64,000 nucleotides of DNA from Flavobacteriaceae bacterium CG_4_10_14_3_um_filter_33_47 (GTDB lineage Bacteria; Bacteroidota; Bacteroidia; Flavobacteriales; Flavobacteriaceae): the NCBI GenBank assembly GCA_002784145.1, contig PFKE01000064.1, positions 1-64,000 on the forward strand, given 5' to 3'. The position numbers and the translations under genes are program-made. The notes beneath the pieces are model-generated. The model searched no databases, was not told the DNA's origin, and was given only the letters and a program-made list of their open reading frames with translations. Below are positions 27,851-38,062 of the stretch, in pieces (position 1 is the first letter of the stretch; each line of letters starts with the position of its first letter).

Positions 27851-28963
27851 ATGTCTGAGATTCCTCCTATTAGAAAAATTATTCATGTTGATATGGATGC
27901 ATTTTATGCGTCTGTAGAACAAATGGATTTTCCTGAGCTAAAAGGAAAACCTATTGCCGTTGGTGGAAGTGAAAAAAGAGGTGTTGTAAGCGCCGCCAGT
28001 TATGAAGCTAGAAAGTTTGGTGTTAAAAGTGCTATGAGTGGTTTGCAAGCTAAACGAAACTGTCCTGAGCTTATTTTTGTAAAGCCTCGTTTTGAAAGAT
28101 ATCACGAAATCTCAAAAAAAATTAGAACCATCTTTTTGGATTATACAGATTTGGTAGAGCCGCTTTCTTTAGATGAAGCCTATTTAGATGTTACACGCAA
28201 TAAAAAAGGGAATCCTAGTGCTTCTTTAATTGCTAAAGAAATTAGGGAACGTATTTTTAAGGAAGTAGGTTTAACAGCTTCTGCTGGAATTTCAATCAAT
28301 AAGTTTATTGCTAAAGTTGCCAGCGACTATAATAAACCAAACGGACAGAAAACCGTAAACCCAGAAGAAGTTATTGGGTTTCTTGAACAGTTAGATGTTA
28401 GGAAATTTTATGGTGTTGGCAAAGTTACCGCAGAAAAAATGTACCAATTAGGCATCTTCACAGGAAAAGACTTAAAATCTAAAACCATTGATTATTTAGA
28501 TGACCATTTTGGGAAGTCAGGCAGATACTATTATTATGTGGTTAGAGGCATTCATAACAGCGAAGTTAAACCCAACAGAACCAGAAAATCTTTAGCTGCT
28601 GAACATACTTTTAATGAAAACCTCTCAAGCGAAATATTTATGCTTGAAAAATTAGATCAAATAGCTCAGGAAGTTTCAAGACGCTTAAATAAAAGTAAGG
28701 TTGCAGGAAAAACAATCACTTTAAAAATTAAGTACAGCGACTTTACCATACAAACCAGAAGCAAAACATTACATTATTTTATTAGTGATAAGGTTTTAAT
28801 TTTTGATACCGCTAAAGATTTATTATATCAAGATAAACTCAATAACTCTGTACGCCTTTTAGGCATTTCAATATCAAATTTAAACACCAATAAAACCCCT
28901 TCAAAAAAAGATATTGATGAAAAAGAAAAAAAAGTAAGCGTACAATTACAGTTTGAATTTTAA
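27851..28963 (+). CDS. dinB: DNA polymerase IV (Y-family)
   Basis: IIHVDMDAFYASVEQ, GVVSAASYEARKFGVKSAM, PLSLDEAYLDVT, SAGISINKFIAKVASDYNKPNGQ. Confidence 0.96.
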   Translation: MSEIPPIRKIIHVDMDAFYASVEQMDFPELKGKPIAVGGSEKRGVVSAASYEARKFGVKSAMSGLQAKRNCPELIFVKPRFERYHEISKKIRTIFLDYTDLVEPLSLDEAYLDVTRNKKGNPSASLIAKEIRERIFKEVGLTASAGISINKFIAKVASDYNKPNGQKTVNPEEVIGFLEQLDVRKFYGVGKVTAEKMYQLGIFTGKDLKSKTIDYLDDHFGKSGRYYYYVVRGIHNSEVKPNRTRKSLAAEHTFNENLSSEIFMLEKLDQIAQEVSRRLNKSKVAGKTITLKIKYSDFTIQTRSKTLHYFISDKVLIFDTAKDLLYQDKLNNSVRLLGISISNLNTNKTPSKKDIDEKEKKVSVQLQFEF

Positions 28964-28987
28964 TTGCTACGTCTGTCTTTTAAAAAA

Positions 28988-29022
28988 TGAAAACCTCTTG
29001 AGTATGACACAAGAGGTTTAAT
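28988..29022. terminator. Bidirectional terminator between convergent dinB and pyk
   Basis: AAACCTCTTG-agtatgaca-CAAGAGGTTT, 10-bp perfect stem. Confidence 0.75.
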
Positions 29023-29041
29023 ATTTATAAAAGAAACTGGT

Positions 29042-30484
29042 TTATATTGGACAAGAAGTAATCTCGGTAACACGCAAAGTATTTACCATTCCCTTATCTT
29101 GAATAGGCATAGCAGCTAAACTAATGAGCATATCTCCAACTTCTAAATATCCCATTTTACAAGCAATGTTATTGACATCTTCAATGGTTTCATCAGTACT
29201 TACAAATTTATCATAGAAAAATGCCTTTACACCCCAAAGTAAACTTAGTTGTGTAAGGATACGTTTATTGGAGGTAAATACTAATATATGGGATATTGGT
29301 CTCCATGCAGAAATTTGAAATGCTGTATATCCGCTATTGGTTAAGGTTGAAATGGCTTTTGCGTTAATTTCATTTGCCATATTAGCCGCGTGATAACAAA
29401 TAGATTTTGTAATGTATCTGTTGGTGCGAATATGTGGTGCTAACTGTGGAACTTTTATTAGTGTAGAATCTTCCACTCTCTTTAAAATGTTTGCCATTTG
29501 TTTAATGACTTGAACCGGATACATCCCTACCGAGGTTTCGCCTGAAAGCATAACCGCATCGGCACCATCCATTACAGAATTTGCCACATCATTAACTTCT
29601 GCTCTTGTTGGCGTTAAACTGGTAATCATGGTTTCCATCATTTGAGTAGCTATAATAACCGGGATTCTTGCTTTTTTAGCTCTCAAAACCAATTGTTTTT
29701 GAATGAGCGGAACTTCCTCAGCTGGAATTTCAACACCAAGATCGCCTCTTGCTACCATTAAACCATCGCAATGAGCAACAATTTTATCAATATTTTCAAC
29801 AGCTTCTGGTTTTTCAATTTTAGCTATAATAGGGATTTTTTCGTCACTATATTCATTGATTAAATCTCTTAACTGAATTAAATCTTCTGCATGACGAACA
29901 AATGATAACGCTATCCAATCAACCTTTTGGTTAATGGCAAAAATGGCATCTTCAATGTCTTTTTCGGTTAAAGCAGGTTGAGAAATGTTGGTGTTGGGTA
30001 AGTTTACTCCTTTTTTTGATTTTAAAGGTCCGCCTTGAATTACTCTTGCTTTTACCTCATTTTCTTTGTTTGTTGAAACTACTTCAAAAATTAATTTACC
30101 ATCGTCCAATAAAATACGCTCTCCTGGTTTTGCGTCTTGTGGAAACCTCTCGTAGGTCATATAAACACGTTCTTTGGTGCCTTCAAAACGCTCTCCAGTT
30201 GCAAAAATAATTTCGTCTCCTGGATTTACTACGACTTCTTCTTTCATGACTCCAACGCGGAGTTTTGGGCCTTGTAAATCTGCTAAAATAGCAGCATTAT
30301 ATCCATAGCTGTCATTGAGCTCTCGGATCATTTTTATTCGCTCGGCTACATCATTATAATCTGCATGCGAGAAATTAATTCTAAATACATCAACACCTTC
30401 ATCAAGCATTGCTTTTAAAACTTCTTTTGTACTGGTTGCAGGCCCTAATGTGGCCACTATTTTTGTTTTTTTTCTGATTGGCAT
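29042..30484 (-). CDS. pyk: Pyruvate kinase
   Basis: TKIVATLGPATS, DVFRINFSHADY, IIAKIEKPEAVEN, DGLMVARGDLGVEIP, ATQMMETMI. Confidence 0.97.
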   Translation of the reverse strand: MPIRKKTKIVATLGPATSTKEVLKAMLDEGVDVFRINFSHADYNDVAERIKMIRELNDSYGYNAAILADLQGPKLRVGVMKEEVVVNPGDEIIFATGERFEGTKERVYMTYERFPQDAKPGERILLDDGKLIFEVVSTNKENEVKARVIQGGPLKSKKGVNLPNTNISQPALTEKDIEDAIFAINQKVDWIALSFVRHAEDLIQLRDLINEYSDEKIPIIAKIEKPEAVENIDKIVAHCDGLMVARGDLGVEIPAEEVPLIQKQLVLRAKKARIPVIIATQMMETMITSLTPTRAEVNDVANSVMDGADAVMLSGETSVGMYPVQVIKQMANILKRVEDSTLIKVPQLAPHIRTNRYITKSICYHAANMANEINAKAISTLTNSGYTAFQISAWRPISHILVFTSNKRILTQLSLLWGVKAFFYDKFVSTDETIEDVNNIACKMGYLEVGDMLISLAAMPIQDKGMVNTLRVTEITSCPI

Positions 30485-30969
30485 TAGTTAAAAATTAAAT
30501 TATCTTTAGATTTTAATTGACTTTGGTCAATAATGTAGGAGGTTGCTATTTGAGGAATACTAAGTATGGTATTTATTATGAGTTTTTCTTTTTTATTATG
30601 AAATTCATCATCGATTTTTAATAAATAATTTACGGTTTTAAATTCTGGCAACAAATGCAATGTTTTGGTAATACTTTGTGTGGTCTCAAACAACGGCCCT
30701 AAATTAGGCTGAGAATAATCATTTGTTTTACAAACATTGGACACTAAATTCCATGTTAAAAGCTGTTTGCTATCTTCCCATTTATAGATGGAATACGTTG
30801 CTTTACCATGATTAAAATCTAAATCTAATTTCTTCCTTCTCAGATTTATCTTTAAATACTTATTAAGAAGATAGGCTAACCGATAATCTTCAATGGTGCA
30901 ATGTATAGCTACTAACGTAAACACCGAATCATCAAAAACATCGTCAAGAATAAGTTTGTGTACCGCCAT
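30484..30969 (-). CDS. IPExxxVDY family protein
   Basis: Conserved position between pyk and rnc; IPQIATSYIIDQSQLKSKDNLIFN C-terminus. Confidence 0.8.
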   Translation of the reverse strand: MAVHKLILDDVFDDSVFTLVAIHCTIEDYRLAYLLNKYLKINLRRKKLDLDFNHGKATYSIYKWEDSKQLLTWNLVSNVCKTNDYSQPNLGPLFETTQSITKTLHLLPEFKTVNYLLKIDDEFHNKKEKLIINTILSIPQIATSYIIDQSQLKSKDNLIFN

Positions 30970-31092
30970 AACTTACATAAATCGCTGTAAATATAATATT
31001 TAAAATATTCAAAGTTATAAGTTTTTATAAATCTTAATAAGAAACAACAACTAAATCGTTGTAGTTAATTTTTTTATTGAAATAAAAAAAAT

Positions 31093-31827
31093 CTATTTTG
31101 ACATTCTTGTTTGAAATACAAAAAAGGCGCGTTTTGAAGCTTTTTCTTCGGCTTTTTTCTTTGAAGTGGCTCTTGCTTTGGTAATAACCTTATTATCAAC
31201 AGATAATTTTACCGAAAAGTGTCTAACGTCATCATTTCCAGTGTCTTCATATACATTATAATTAAATGTTTTCTTTTCTTTTTGGCACCATTCTATCAGT
31301 AAACTTTTATAACTAATTACTCTTCCTTCTAACTGAGCAATGTCAACATAAGGAATTATAACGCGTTGATAAATAAATTTTTCACAATACTTAAATCCTT
31401 TATCCAAAAAAATAGCGCCAATTAACGATTCAAATAAATTACCATGTATATTGTCTCCAAATTGTGAGGCAGCTATTTTACTTTCTATAAGATTGATAAG
31501 GTTTAAATCTTTGCCAAGCTCGTTTAAATGTTCTCTACTTACAACTTTAGAGCGCATTTTTGTTAAATACCCTTCATCGCCACCAGGAACTTCGGTGTAT
31601 AAATGCGATGCTATAACGGCACCAAGTATGGCATCTCCTAAAAACTCCAACCGCTCATAATTAATAGTATTACCTTCATCGTCTTTTATGTTCATGGATC
31701 GATGCGTAAAGGCTGTTTTATAAATCTGTATATTTTTGGGCCTAAATCCTAAGATTTTTTTTAACTGAATAAAAAAATTCCCGCTACTTCTAGTACGGGA
31801 ACTTAATATGTATTTAATACGTTTCAA
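31093..31827 (-). CDS. rnc: Ribonuclease III
   Basis: NYERLEFLGDAILGAVIASHLY, NLFESLIGAIFLDKGF, C-terminal dsRBD. Confidence 0.96.
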   Translation of the reverse strand: MKRIKYILSSRTRSSGNFFIQLKKILGFRPKNIQIYKTAFTHRSMNIKDDEGNTINYERLEFLGDAILGAVIASHLYTEVPGGDEGYLTKMRSKVVSREHLNELGKDLNLINLIESKIAASQFGDNIHGNLFESLIGAIFLDKGFKYCEKFIYQRVIIPYVDIAQLEGRVISYKSLLIEWCQKEKKTFNYNVYEDTGNDDVRHFSVKLSVDNKVITKARATSKKKAEEKASKRAFFVFQTRMSK

Positions 31828-31835
31828 TCTGGATA

Positions 31836-33086
31836 TTATTCTAATCTCTTAAATACGACACATGCATTATGACCACCAAAACCAAAGGTATTACTAATGC
31901 CTACTTTAACGTCGCGCTTTTGAGCCTTATTCAATGTTAAATTTAACTCAGGATCAATCTTTTCATCTACCGTGGTATGGTTAATAGTTGGAGGAACTAT
32001 GCCGTTTTGTATGGCTAAAATTACAGAAATTGCTTCAATAGCTCCAGCAGCACCAAGTAGGTGTCCTGTCATTGACTTTGTTGAGTTAATATTGATGTGC
32101 TTAGCATGGTCACCAAAAACCTCAGAAATTGCTTTAAGTTCTGCCACATCGCCTAAAGGAGTAGAAGTACCATGCGTGTTAATGTGGTCAACATCTTCAG
32201 GTTTAAGGCCAGCATTTTCTAGACAATTTTTCATAACCGCAACAACCCCAATGCCATCAGGATGTGGTGCTGTCATATGATAAGCATCTGATGACAATCC
32301 GCCACCAACAAATTCTGCATAAATTTTTGCGCCTCGTTTTTTTGCGTGTTCATATTCTTCTAAAACTAGTGCACCAGCACCTTCACCTAAAACAAACCCA
32401 TCTCTTGTACCATCAAACGGTCTGGATGCTGATTCAGGGGTTTCGTTTCTTGTAGATAGTGCATGCATGGCATTAAAACCGCCCATTCCTGCAATGGTAA
32501 CAGCTGCTTCACTTCCACCTGTGACAATGATATCACAATGTCCTAATCGAATATAGTTTAAAGCATCAAACATAGCATTTGCAGAAGAAGCACATGCAGA
32601 AACTGTGGTGTAATTTGGACCCATAAAACCATATTTTATGGAAATATTGGCTGGGGCAATATCTGCAATCATTTTAGGAATAAAAAATGGGTTAAATCTT
32701 GGAGAGCCATCACCCGATGCGAAGTTTAAAACTTCCTCTTGAAATGTTTCCAAACCACCTATTCCTGCTCCCCAAATTACCCCTACTCGCAATTTATTGA
32801 CCTCATCCAGATTTAAATGTGCATCAGCAATGGCCTCATCAGCTGCAACCATGGCATACTGCGCAAATTTATCCATTTTTCTGGCCTCTTTTCTATCGAG
32901 AAAATCGGTCGGATCAAAGTTTTTTATCTCGCAAGCAAATTTTGTTTTAAACTTTTCAGTATCAAAATAGGTTATAGGTGCAGCTCCACTTTTACCGCCA
33001 ATTAGTGCTTTCCAAAATTCATCTTTGGTGTTACCAATAGGGGTTAAAGCGCCTAATCCTGTAACTACAACTCGCTTTAATTCCAT
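31836..33086 (-). CDS. fabF: Beta-ketoacyl-ACP synthase II
   Basis: VVVTGLGALTPIGN, TVSACASSANAMFDALNYIRLG, HINTHGTSTPLGD, NSTKSMTGHLLGAAGAIEA. Confidence 0.97.
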   Translation of the reverse strand: MELKRVVVTGLGALTPIGNTKDEFWKALIGGKSGAAPITYFDTEKFKTKFACEIKNFDPTDFLDRKEARKMDKFAQYAMVAADEAIADAHLNLDEVNKLRVGVIWGAGIGGLETFQEEVLNFASGDGSPRFNPFFIPKMIADIAPANISIKYGFMGPNYTTVSACASSANAMFDALNYIRLGHCDIIVTGGSEAAVTIAGMGGFNAMHALSTRNETPESASRPFDGTRDGFVLGEGAGALVLEEYEHAKKRGAKIYAEFVGGGLSSDAYHMTAPHPDGIGVVAVMKNCLENAGLKPEDVDHINTHGTSTPLGDVAELKAISEVFGDHAKHININSTKSMTGHLLGAAGAIEAISVILAIQNGIVPPTINHTTVDEKIDPELNLTLNKAQKRDVKVGISNTFGFGGHNACVVFKRLE

Positions 33087-33098
33087 AAAAGTTATTAC

Positions 33099-33332
33099 TT
33101 ATTTTGCAGCCTCTATATATGATATAGCTTGACCTACTGTTGCGATATTTTCAGCTTGATCATCTGGTATTTGAATATCAAATTCTTTTTCAAATTCCAT
33201 GATTAATTCAACTGTGTCCAATGAGTCCGCTCCTAAATCGTTTGTGAAGCTAGCTTCAGTTACAACTTCGTTCTCATCAACTCCCAATTTGTCTACGATA
33301 ATCGCTTTTACTCTTGATGCAATGTCTGACAT
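33099..33332 (-). CDS. acpP: Acyl carrier protein
   Basis: [25 protein letters not shown] phosphopantetheine site. Confidence 0.98.
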   Translation of the reverse strand: MSDIASRVKAIIVDKLGVDENEVVTEASFTNDLGADSLDTVELIMEFEKEFDIQIPDDQAENIATVGQAISYIEAAK

Positions 33333-33514
33333 AATCTTTTAATTTAAGGTTTTAATTAGTTGGCAAAAATAAAAAACTTTATTCTTAAAACACGAATTTA
33401 GTTTAAAAATGTGTTTCCAATGTACCAAAATAGTTTAAGTATTTTAATTTTGCCTATTAATTGTTAATAATTATTCTTTTTTTTGTTTGAATATTCCAAA
33501 CAAAATGCCTTGAT

Positions 33515-34087
33515 ATGAAACGTATTGTAATTTTTGCGTCCGGAAGCGGTACTAATGCTGAAAATTTAATCAAGTTTTTTCACAATAGGGAAAATGCTTT
33601 TGTTACTCTTGTGCTTACAAACAATCCTCATGCCAAAGTTTTAGACCGATGCAAAACCCTTGGAGTTAGTGCCATTTCGTTCAATAAAATAGCTTTTTAC
33701 AATACAAGCCATGTTTTAGATGTGTTAAAAACCTGTCATCCTGATATCATTGTGCTTGCTGGTTTTTTATGGAAATTTCCTGAGTTTATTTTAAATGAAT
33801 TTCCTGATAAAGTGATTAATGTGCATCCTGCGCTTTTACCAAAATATGGAGGCAAAGGTATGTATGGCATGCATATTCATGAAGCTGTTGTTGCTAATAA
33901 TGAACCCAAAACCGGTATTACCATTCACTATGTTAATGAACATTATGATGAAGGCGCTGTTATTTTTCAGGCAACTTGTGATATTTTAAGTTCAGATTCA
34001 GCCGAAGACGTGGCTGCTAAAATTCATGTGTTAGAAATGGAACATTTTCCTAAGGTGGTTGAATCTCTTATATTTCCAAATGAGTAA
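33515..34087 (+). CDS. purN: Phosphoribosylglycinamide formyltransferase
   Basis: VIFASGSGTNAENLI, VINVHPALLPKYGGKGMYG, GITIHYVNEHYDEGAVIFQ. Confidence 0.95.
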   Translation: MKRIVIFASGSGTNAENLIKFFHNRENAFVTLVLTNNPHAKVLDRCKTLGVSAISFNKIAFYNTSHVLDVLKTCHPDIIVLAGFLWKFPEFILNEFPDKVINVHPALLPKYGGKGMYGMHIHEAVVANNEPKTGITIHYVNEHYDEGAVIFQATCDILSSDSAEDVAAKIHVLEMEHFPKVVESLIFPNE

Positions 34088-34721
34088 AAAAAAGAAGAAA
34101 TATTACACCGTTTGGAAAGGACATCACACTGGTGTTTTTGAATCTTGGGATGATTGTAAAGCCCAAATAACCCATTTTGAAGGAGCACAATACAAATCTT
34201 TTGAAAGTTTTGATGAAGCAAAAAAAGCTTACCAAGGAAATTACAAAGACTTTATTAGAAAGTCAAAATCATTTAAAAGCCAGTTAAACGAAGAACAACT
34301 CAAAAAAATTGGCCAGCCAAACTATGATTCAATTTCGGTAGATGCCGCATCAAGCGGAAATCCTGGTAAAATGGAGTACCGTGGCGTAGATACTAAAACA
34401 AAAAAGCAGCTTTTTATTCAAGGTCCATTTCATGAAGGCACTAACAATATCGGTGAGTTTTTAGCCATCGTCCACGGATTGGCTTTTTTAAAAAAACTCG
34501 ATAGCAATAAAATTATTTACACAGACTCTAAAACAGCCATAAGTTGGGTAAAAAAGAAAACTTGTAATACAAAACTAGAACCCAACGAAAAAAACAAAAC
34601 CCTGTTTGACTTAGTAGAAAGGGCCATTCAATGGTTGAATAATAACCCCTATAAAACCGTTATTGTTAAATGGGAAACCAAAGCTTGGGGAGAAATTCCT
34701 GCAGATTTTGGGCGAAAATAA
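34080..34721 (+). CDS. Ribonuclease H with N-terminal viroplasmin-type domain; overlaps purN stop
   Basis: KKKYYTVWKGHHTGVFESWDDCKAQITHFEGAQYKSFESFDEAKKAY then SVDAASSGNPGKMEYRGV, IGEFLAIVHGL, IYTDSKTAISWV. Confidence 0.92.
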   Translation: MSKKKKKYYTVWKGHHTGVFESWDDCKAQITHFEGAQYKSFESFDEAKKAYQGNYKDFIRKSKSFKSQLNEEQLKKIGQPNYDSISVDAASSGNPGKMEYRGVDTKTKKQLFIQGPFHEGTNNIGEFLAIVHGLAFLKKLDSNKIIYTDSKTAISWVKKKTCNTKLEPNEKNKTLFDLVERAIQWLNNNPYKTVIVKWETKAWGEIPADFGRK

Positions 34722-34777
34722 ATTCGTTTTTTAGCACCTAAAAGACTTATATTTGCACAAAAATACCAATCCTCTTA

Positions 34778-35713
34778 ATGAGTAAATTAGTTATTGTAGG
34801 TACTGTAGCTTTTGATGCTATTGAAACGCCTTTCGGGAAAACCGATAAAATTCTTGGTGGCGCAGCTACCTTCATTGGTTTATCGGCATCACAATTTGAT
34901 GTAGATTCTGCGATAGTGTCTGTAGTTGGCGGAGATTTTCCCCAAGAATATTTAGATCTTCTTTCGAGTAAAAATATTGATATTTCAGGCATTGAAATTA
35001 TTAAAGAAGGAAAAACTTTTTTCTGGAGTGGAAAATATCATAATGATATGAACACTCGCGATACTCTGGCAACAGAGCTCAACACCTTAGCCGATTTTAA
35101 ACCAGTAGTTCCAGAAAATTATCGCGATGCTGAAGTCGTTATGTTAGGAAATTTACATCCTATGGTACAATCAAGTGTGTTAGATCAAATGACTACTAAA
35201 CCCAAATTGGTGATTCTGGACACTATGAACTTTTGGATGAATAGTGCTCTTGATGATTTACATCAGGTTATTAAACGCATAGACGTTATTACCATTAATG
35301 ATGAAGAAGCCAGACAATTAACAGGTGAATACTCGTTAGTAGTGGCCGCTAGAAAGATTCATGAAATGGGTCCAAAATATGTCGTTATTAAAAAAGGTGA
35401 GCATGGTGCTTTGTTGTTCCACAATGAGAATGTGTTTTATGCACCAGCTTTACCACTAGAAGAAGTTTTTGACCCAACTGGAGCAGGAGACACCTTTGCT
35501 GGTGGATTTGCTGGCTATATTGCCAAAACAAATGATACCTCTTTTGAAAACATGAAGAATGCCGTTATTTATGGGTCCACATTAGCCTCGTTTTGTGTTG
35601 AAAAATTTGGCACTCAACGCATGAAAAACCTCACCAGAGATGAGGTTTACAAACGCTTATTACAATTTAAGAAACTAACTCAATTTGAAATCGTCTTAAA
35701 CGATAATTTGTAA
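34778..35713 (+). CDS. PfkB family carbohydrate kinase
   Basis: KILGGAATFIGLSAS, DPTGAGDTFAGGFAGYI. Confidence 0.93.
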   Translation: MSKLVIVGTVAFDAIETPFGKTDKILGGAATFIGLSASQFDVDSAIVSVVGGDFPQEYLDLLSSKNIDISGIEIIKEGKTFFWSGKYHNDMNTRDTLATELNTLADFKPVVPENYRDAEVVMLGNLHPMVQSSVLDQMTTKPKLVILDTMNFWMNSALDDLHQVIKRIDVITINDEEARQLTGEYSLVVAARKIHEMGPKYVVIKKGEHGALLFHNENVFYAPALPLEEVFDPTGAGDTFAGGFAGYIAKTNDTSFENMKNAVIYGSTLASFCVEKFGTQRMKNLTRDEVYKRLLQFKKLTQFEIVLNDNL

Positions 35714-35797
35714 TTTTAAGTCATGGAAATTAAACGATTATATATGACCTTTAAAAAGCAAATTTTAAAAACACATAACATAAAGTTAACATAACAT

Positions 35798-35825
35798 AAC
35801 GCGCTCAAAATAGAGCGCGTTTTTT
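35798..35825 (+). terminator. Intrinsic terminator after pfkB-like gene
   Basis: AACGCGCTC-aaaata-GAGCGCGTTTTTT. Confidence 0.88.
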
Positions 35826-35843
35826 AATTAAAAAAATACTGAA

Positions 35844-37742
35844 ATGAGTGATGCTTTAAAACATGAATGCGGCATAGCTGTTTTAAGACTTTTAAAACCA
35901 TTGGAGTTCTACAAAGAAAAATACGGAAGTGCTTTCTATGGTGTCAATAAAATGTATCTTATGATGGAAAAACAGCACAATAGAGGTCAAGATGGTGCTG
36001 GTTTTGCAAGTATTAAATTAGACACCAATCCTGGAGAACGCTATATAAGCAGAATTCGTTCCATAGCACAACAACCCATTCAAGACATTTTTGCTCAAAT
36101 AAATCAGCGAATCAATAAGGAGTTTTCTGAAAACCCTGAATATGTTGACAGTGTACACCTTCAAAAAAAGAATATCCCTTATATTGGCGAACTTTTCTTA
36201 GGCCATGTTAGATACGGTACGTTTGGAAAAAACAGTGTTGAAAGTGTTCACCCTTTTTTAAGACAAAATAATTGGCAACACAGAAACCTTATCCTAGCGG
36301 GTAATTTTAACATGACCAATGTTAAAGAATTATTTCAGAACCTGATCGATTTAGGACAGCATCCCAAAGAATATACGGATACTATTACCATTATGGAAAA
36401 AATTGGTCACTTCTTAGACGATTCTGTCAGTAAAATTTACAAAGACTTAAAAAATGAAGGATATAGCAAAAATGAATGCTCTCCTCTGATCGCCGATAGG
36501 TTAAATGTTGCTAAAATGCTAAAAAGAGCTGCCAAAAATTGGGATGGTGGCTATGCCATGGCAGGATTATTAGGCCATGGAGATTCTTTTGTTTTGCGCG
36601 ACCCAGCCGGCATTAGGCCTGCTTTTTATTACAAAGACGATGAAATTGTGGTGGTAGCCTCAGAACGACCTGTAATACAAACGGTTTTTAATGTAAAGTA
36701 TGAAGATGTTAAGGAATTAGAACCTGGGCATGCAATCATTACCAAGAAATCTGGAAAAACAGCCATTAAAAAAATATTAAATCCTCTAGAACGAAAAGCT
36801 TGTTCTTTTGAGCGAATTTATTTTTCAAGAGGAAGTGATGCCGATATTTATCAAGAACGTAAAATGCTTGGCAGATTATTGATGCCTAAAGTACTGGACG
36901 CTATTGAAAAAGACATTAAAAACACCGTGTTTTCTTTCATCCCTAATACAGCTGAAACCTGCTTTTTTGGCATGATAGAAACCGTTGAAGAGTTTCTTAA
37001 TAAAAAGAAAACAAAAGCTATTTTAAGTGGCACAAGAAATTTATCAGCAGAACGCGTTACAGAGATTTTATCAGAAATGCCTCGAATTGAAAAAATTGCC
37101 ATTAAAGATGTTAAATTAAGAACCTTTATTACTGAAGATAGTAGCCGAGATGACTTAGTAGCTCACGTATATGATGTAACTTATGGCGTCATTAAACCTA
37201 CAGATAATTTGGTGATTATTGATGATAGCATTGTTCGTGGCACTACGTTAAAGATGAGTATTATTAAAATGTTAGACCGATTAAAACCAAAAAAAATAAT
37301 CATTGTTTCATCGGCACCACAAATACGCTACCCAGATTGTTATGGCATTGATATGGCAAACCTAGAAAGTTTGATAGCTTTTAGGGCTGCCTTAGAGCTT
37401 CTTAAAGAATCCAATCAATATCATAAAGTAGAAGAGGTTTATAAAAAATGTGTTGAGCAAACAGATTTAGAAGATAAATATGTTCAAAACTTTGTTAGAG
37501 AAATTTATGACCCATTTACAGATGAGCAAATTTCAGATAAAATAGCAGAGTTACTTACCGGCGATAATGTTACGTCTGAAATAAAAATAATTTTTCAATC
37601 TGTAGAAAATTTACATCAAGCATGTCCAAAACATTTGGGTGATTGGTACTTTACAGGTTTTTACCCAACTGTTGGAGGAAATAGGGTTGTTAATCGTGCT
37701 TTTATTAACTTTTATGAAGGCAATAAAAAAAGAGCCTATTAA
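35844..37742 (+). CDS. Amidophosphoribosyltransferase-like class II glutamine amidotransferase (long form)
   Basis: KHECGIAVLRL, RGQDGAGFASIK, GHVRYGTFG, FVLRDPAGIRPAFYY, PRT motif VIIDDSIVRGTTL. Confidence 0.9.
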   Translation: MSDALKHECGIAVLRLLKPLEFYKEKYGSAFYGVNKMYLMMEKQHNRGQDGAGFASIKLDTNPGERYISRIRSIAQQPIQDIFAQINQRINKEFSENPEYVDSVHLQKKNIPYIGELFLGHVRYGTFGKNSVESVHPFLRQNNWQHRNLILAGNFNMTNVKELFQNLIDLGQHPKEYTDTITIMEKIGHFLDDSVSKIYKDLKNEGYSKNECSPLIADRLNVAKMLKRAAKNWDGGYAMAGLLGHGDSFVLRDPAGIRPAFYYKDDEIVVVASERPVIQTVFNVKYEDVKELEPGHAIITKKSGKTAIKKILNPLERKACSFERIYFSRGSDADIYQERKMLGRLLMPKVLDAIEKDIKNTVFSFIPNTAETCFFGMIETVEEFLNKKKTKAILSGTRNLSAERVTEILSEMPRIEKIAIKDVKLRTFITEDSSRDDLVAHVYDVTYGVIKPTDNLVIIDDSIVRGTTLKMSIIKMLDRLKPKKIIIVSSAPQIRYPDCYGIDMANLESLIAFRAALELLKESNQYHKVEEVYKKCVEQTDLEDKYVQNFVREIYDPFTDEQISDKIAELLTGDNVTSEIKIIFQSVENLHQACPKHLGDWYFTGFYPTVGGNRVVNRAFINFYEGNKKRAY

Positions 37743-37767
37743 TTTTAAAAAATGAAATTTGGGGCAC

Positions 37768-37840
37768 TTTATCCGTAAAAATCACATTTAATCTAAAAAA
37801 AGTGCTGTTTATCTAAAAAATAAATTTTTTATCTAAAATA
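37768..37840. repeat. Four phased direct repeats with exact 20-bp period (TTTATCTAAAAAA)
   Basis: TTTATCCGTAAAA 37768, TTAATCTAAAAAA 37788, TTTATCTAAAAAA 37808, TTTATCTAAAATA 37828. Confidence 0.8.
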
Positions 37841-37854
37841 CATATAAATTGGTA

Positions 37855-37928
37855 TCACCATAACATAAGTAGGTTAAGTTCATGGTAGATTTGGGGCAAA
37901 AAAAGGTGAACTTCTGTTCGCCTTTTTT
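37855..37928 (+). ncRNA. Putative small RNA unit 1 of a tandem pair
   Basis: TCACCATAACATAAGTAGGTTAAGTTCATGGTAGATTTGGGGCAAAAA (48 bp, one mismatch to unit 2), then AAAGGTGAACttctGTTCGCCTTTTTTT terminator. Confidence 0.6.
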
Positions 37929-38030
37929 TATGCCCTTCTTAATTTTTGAAGCCTTCCTTTTTGTTTCGTTTTTTAAAATCCTTTACTTTCCTCGCTTAAG
38001 CTAATATTTTAGTAGTTTGGCTAAAATATT

Positions 38031-38060
38031 TTTGCAGTTGTTGTTAGCTATATACTTTTG
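38031..38060 (+). promoter_or_regulatory. Bacteroidota-type promoter for unit 2 (TTTG-N18-TACTTTTG)
   Basis: TTTG at 38031-38034, TACTTTTG at 38053-38060; expected start coincides with the first base of the repeated unit. Confidence 0.65.
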
Positions 38061-38062
38061 GC

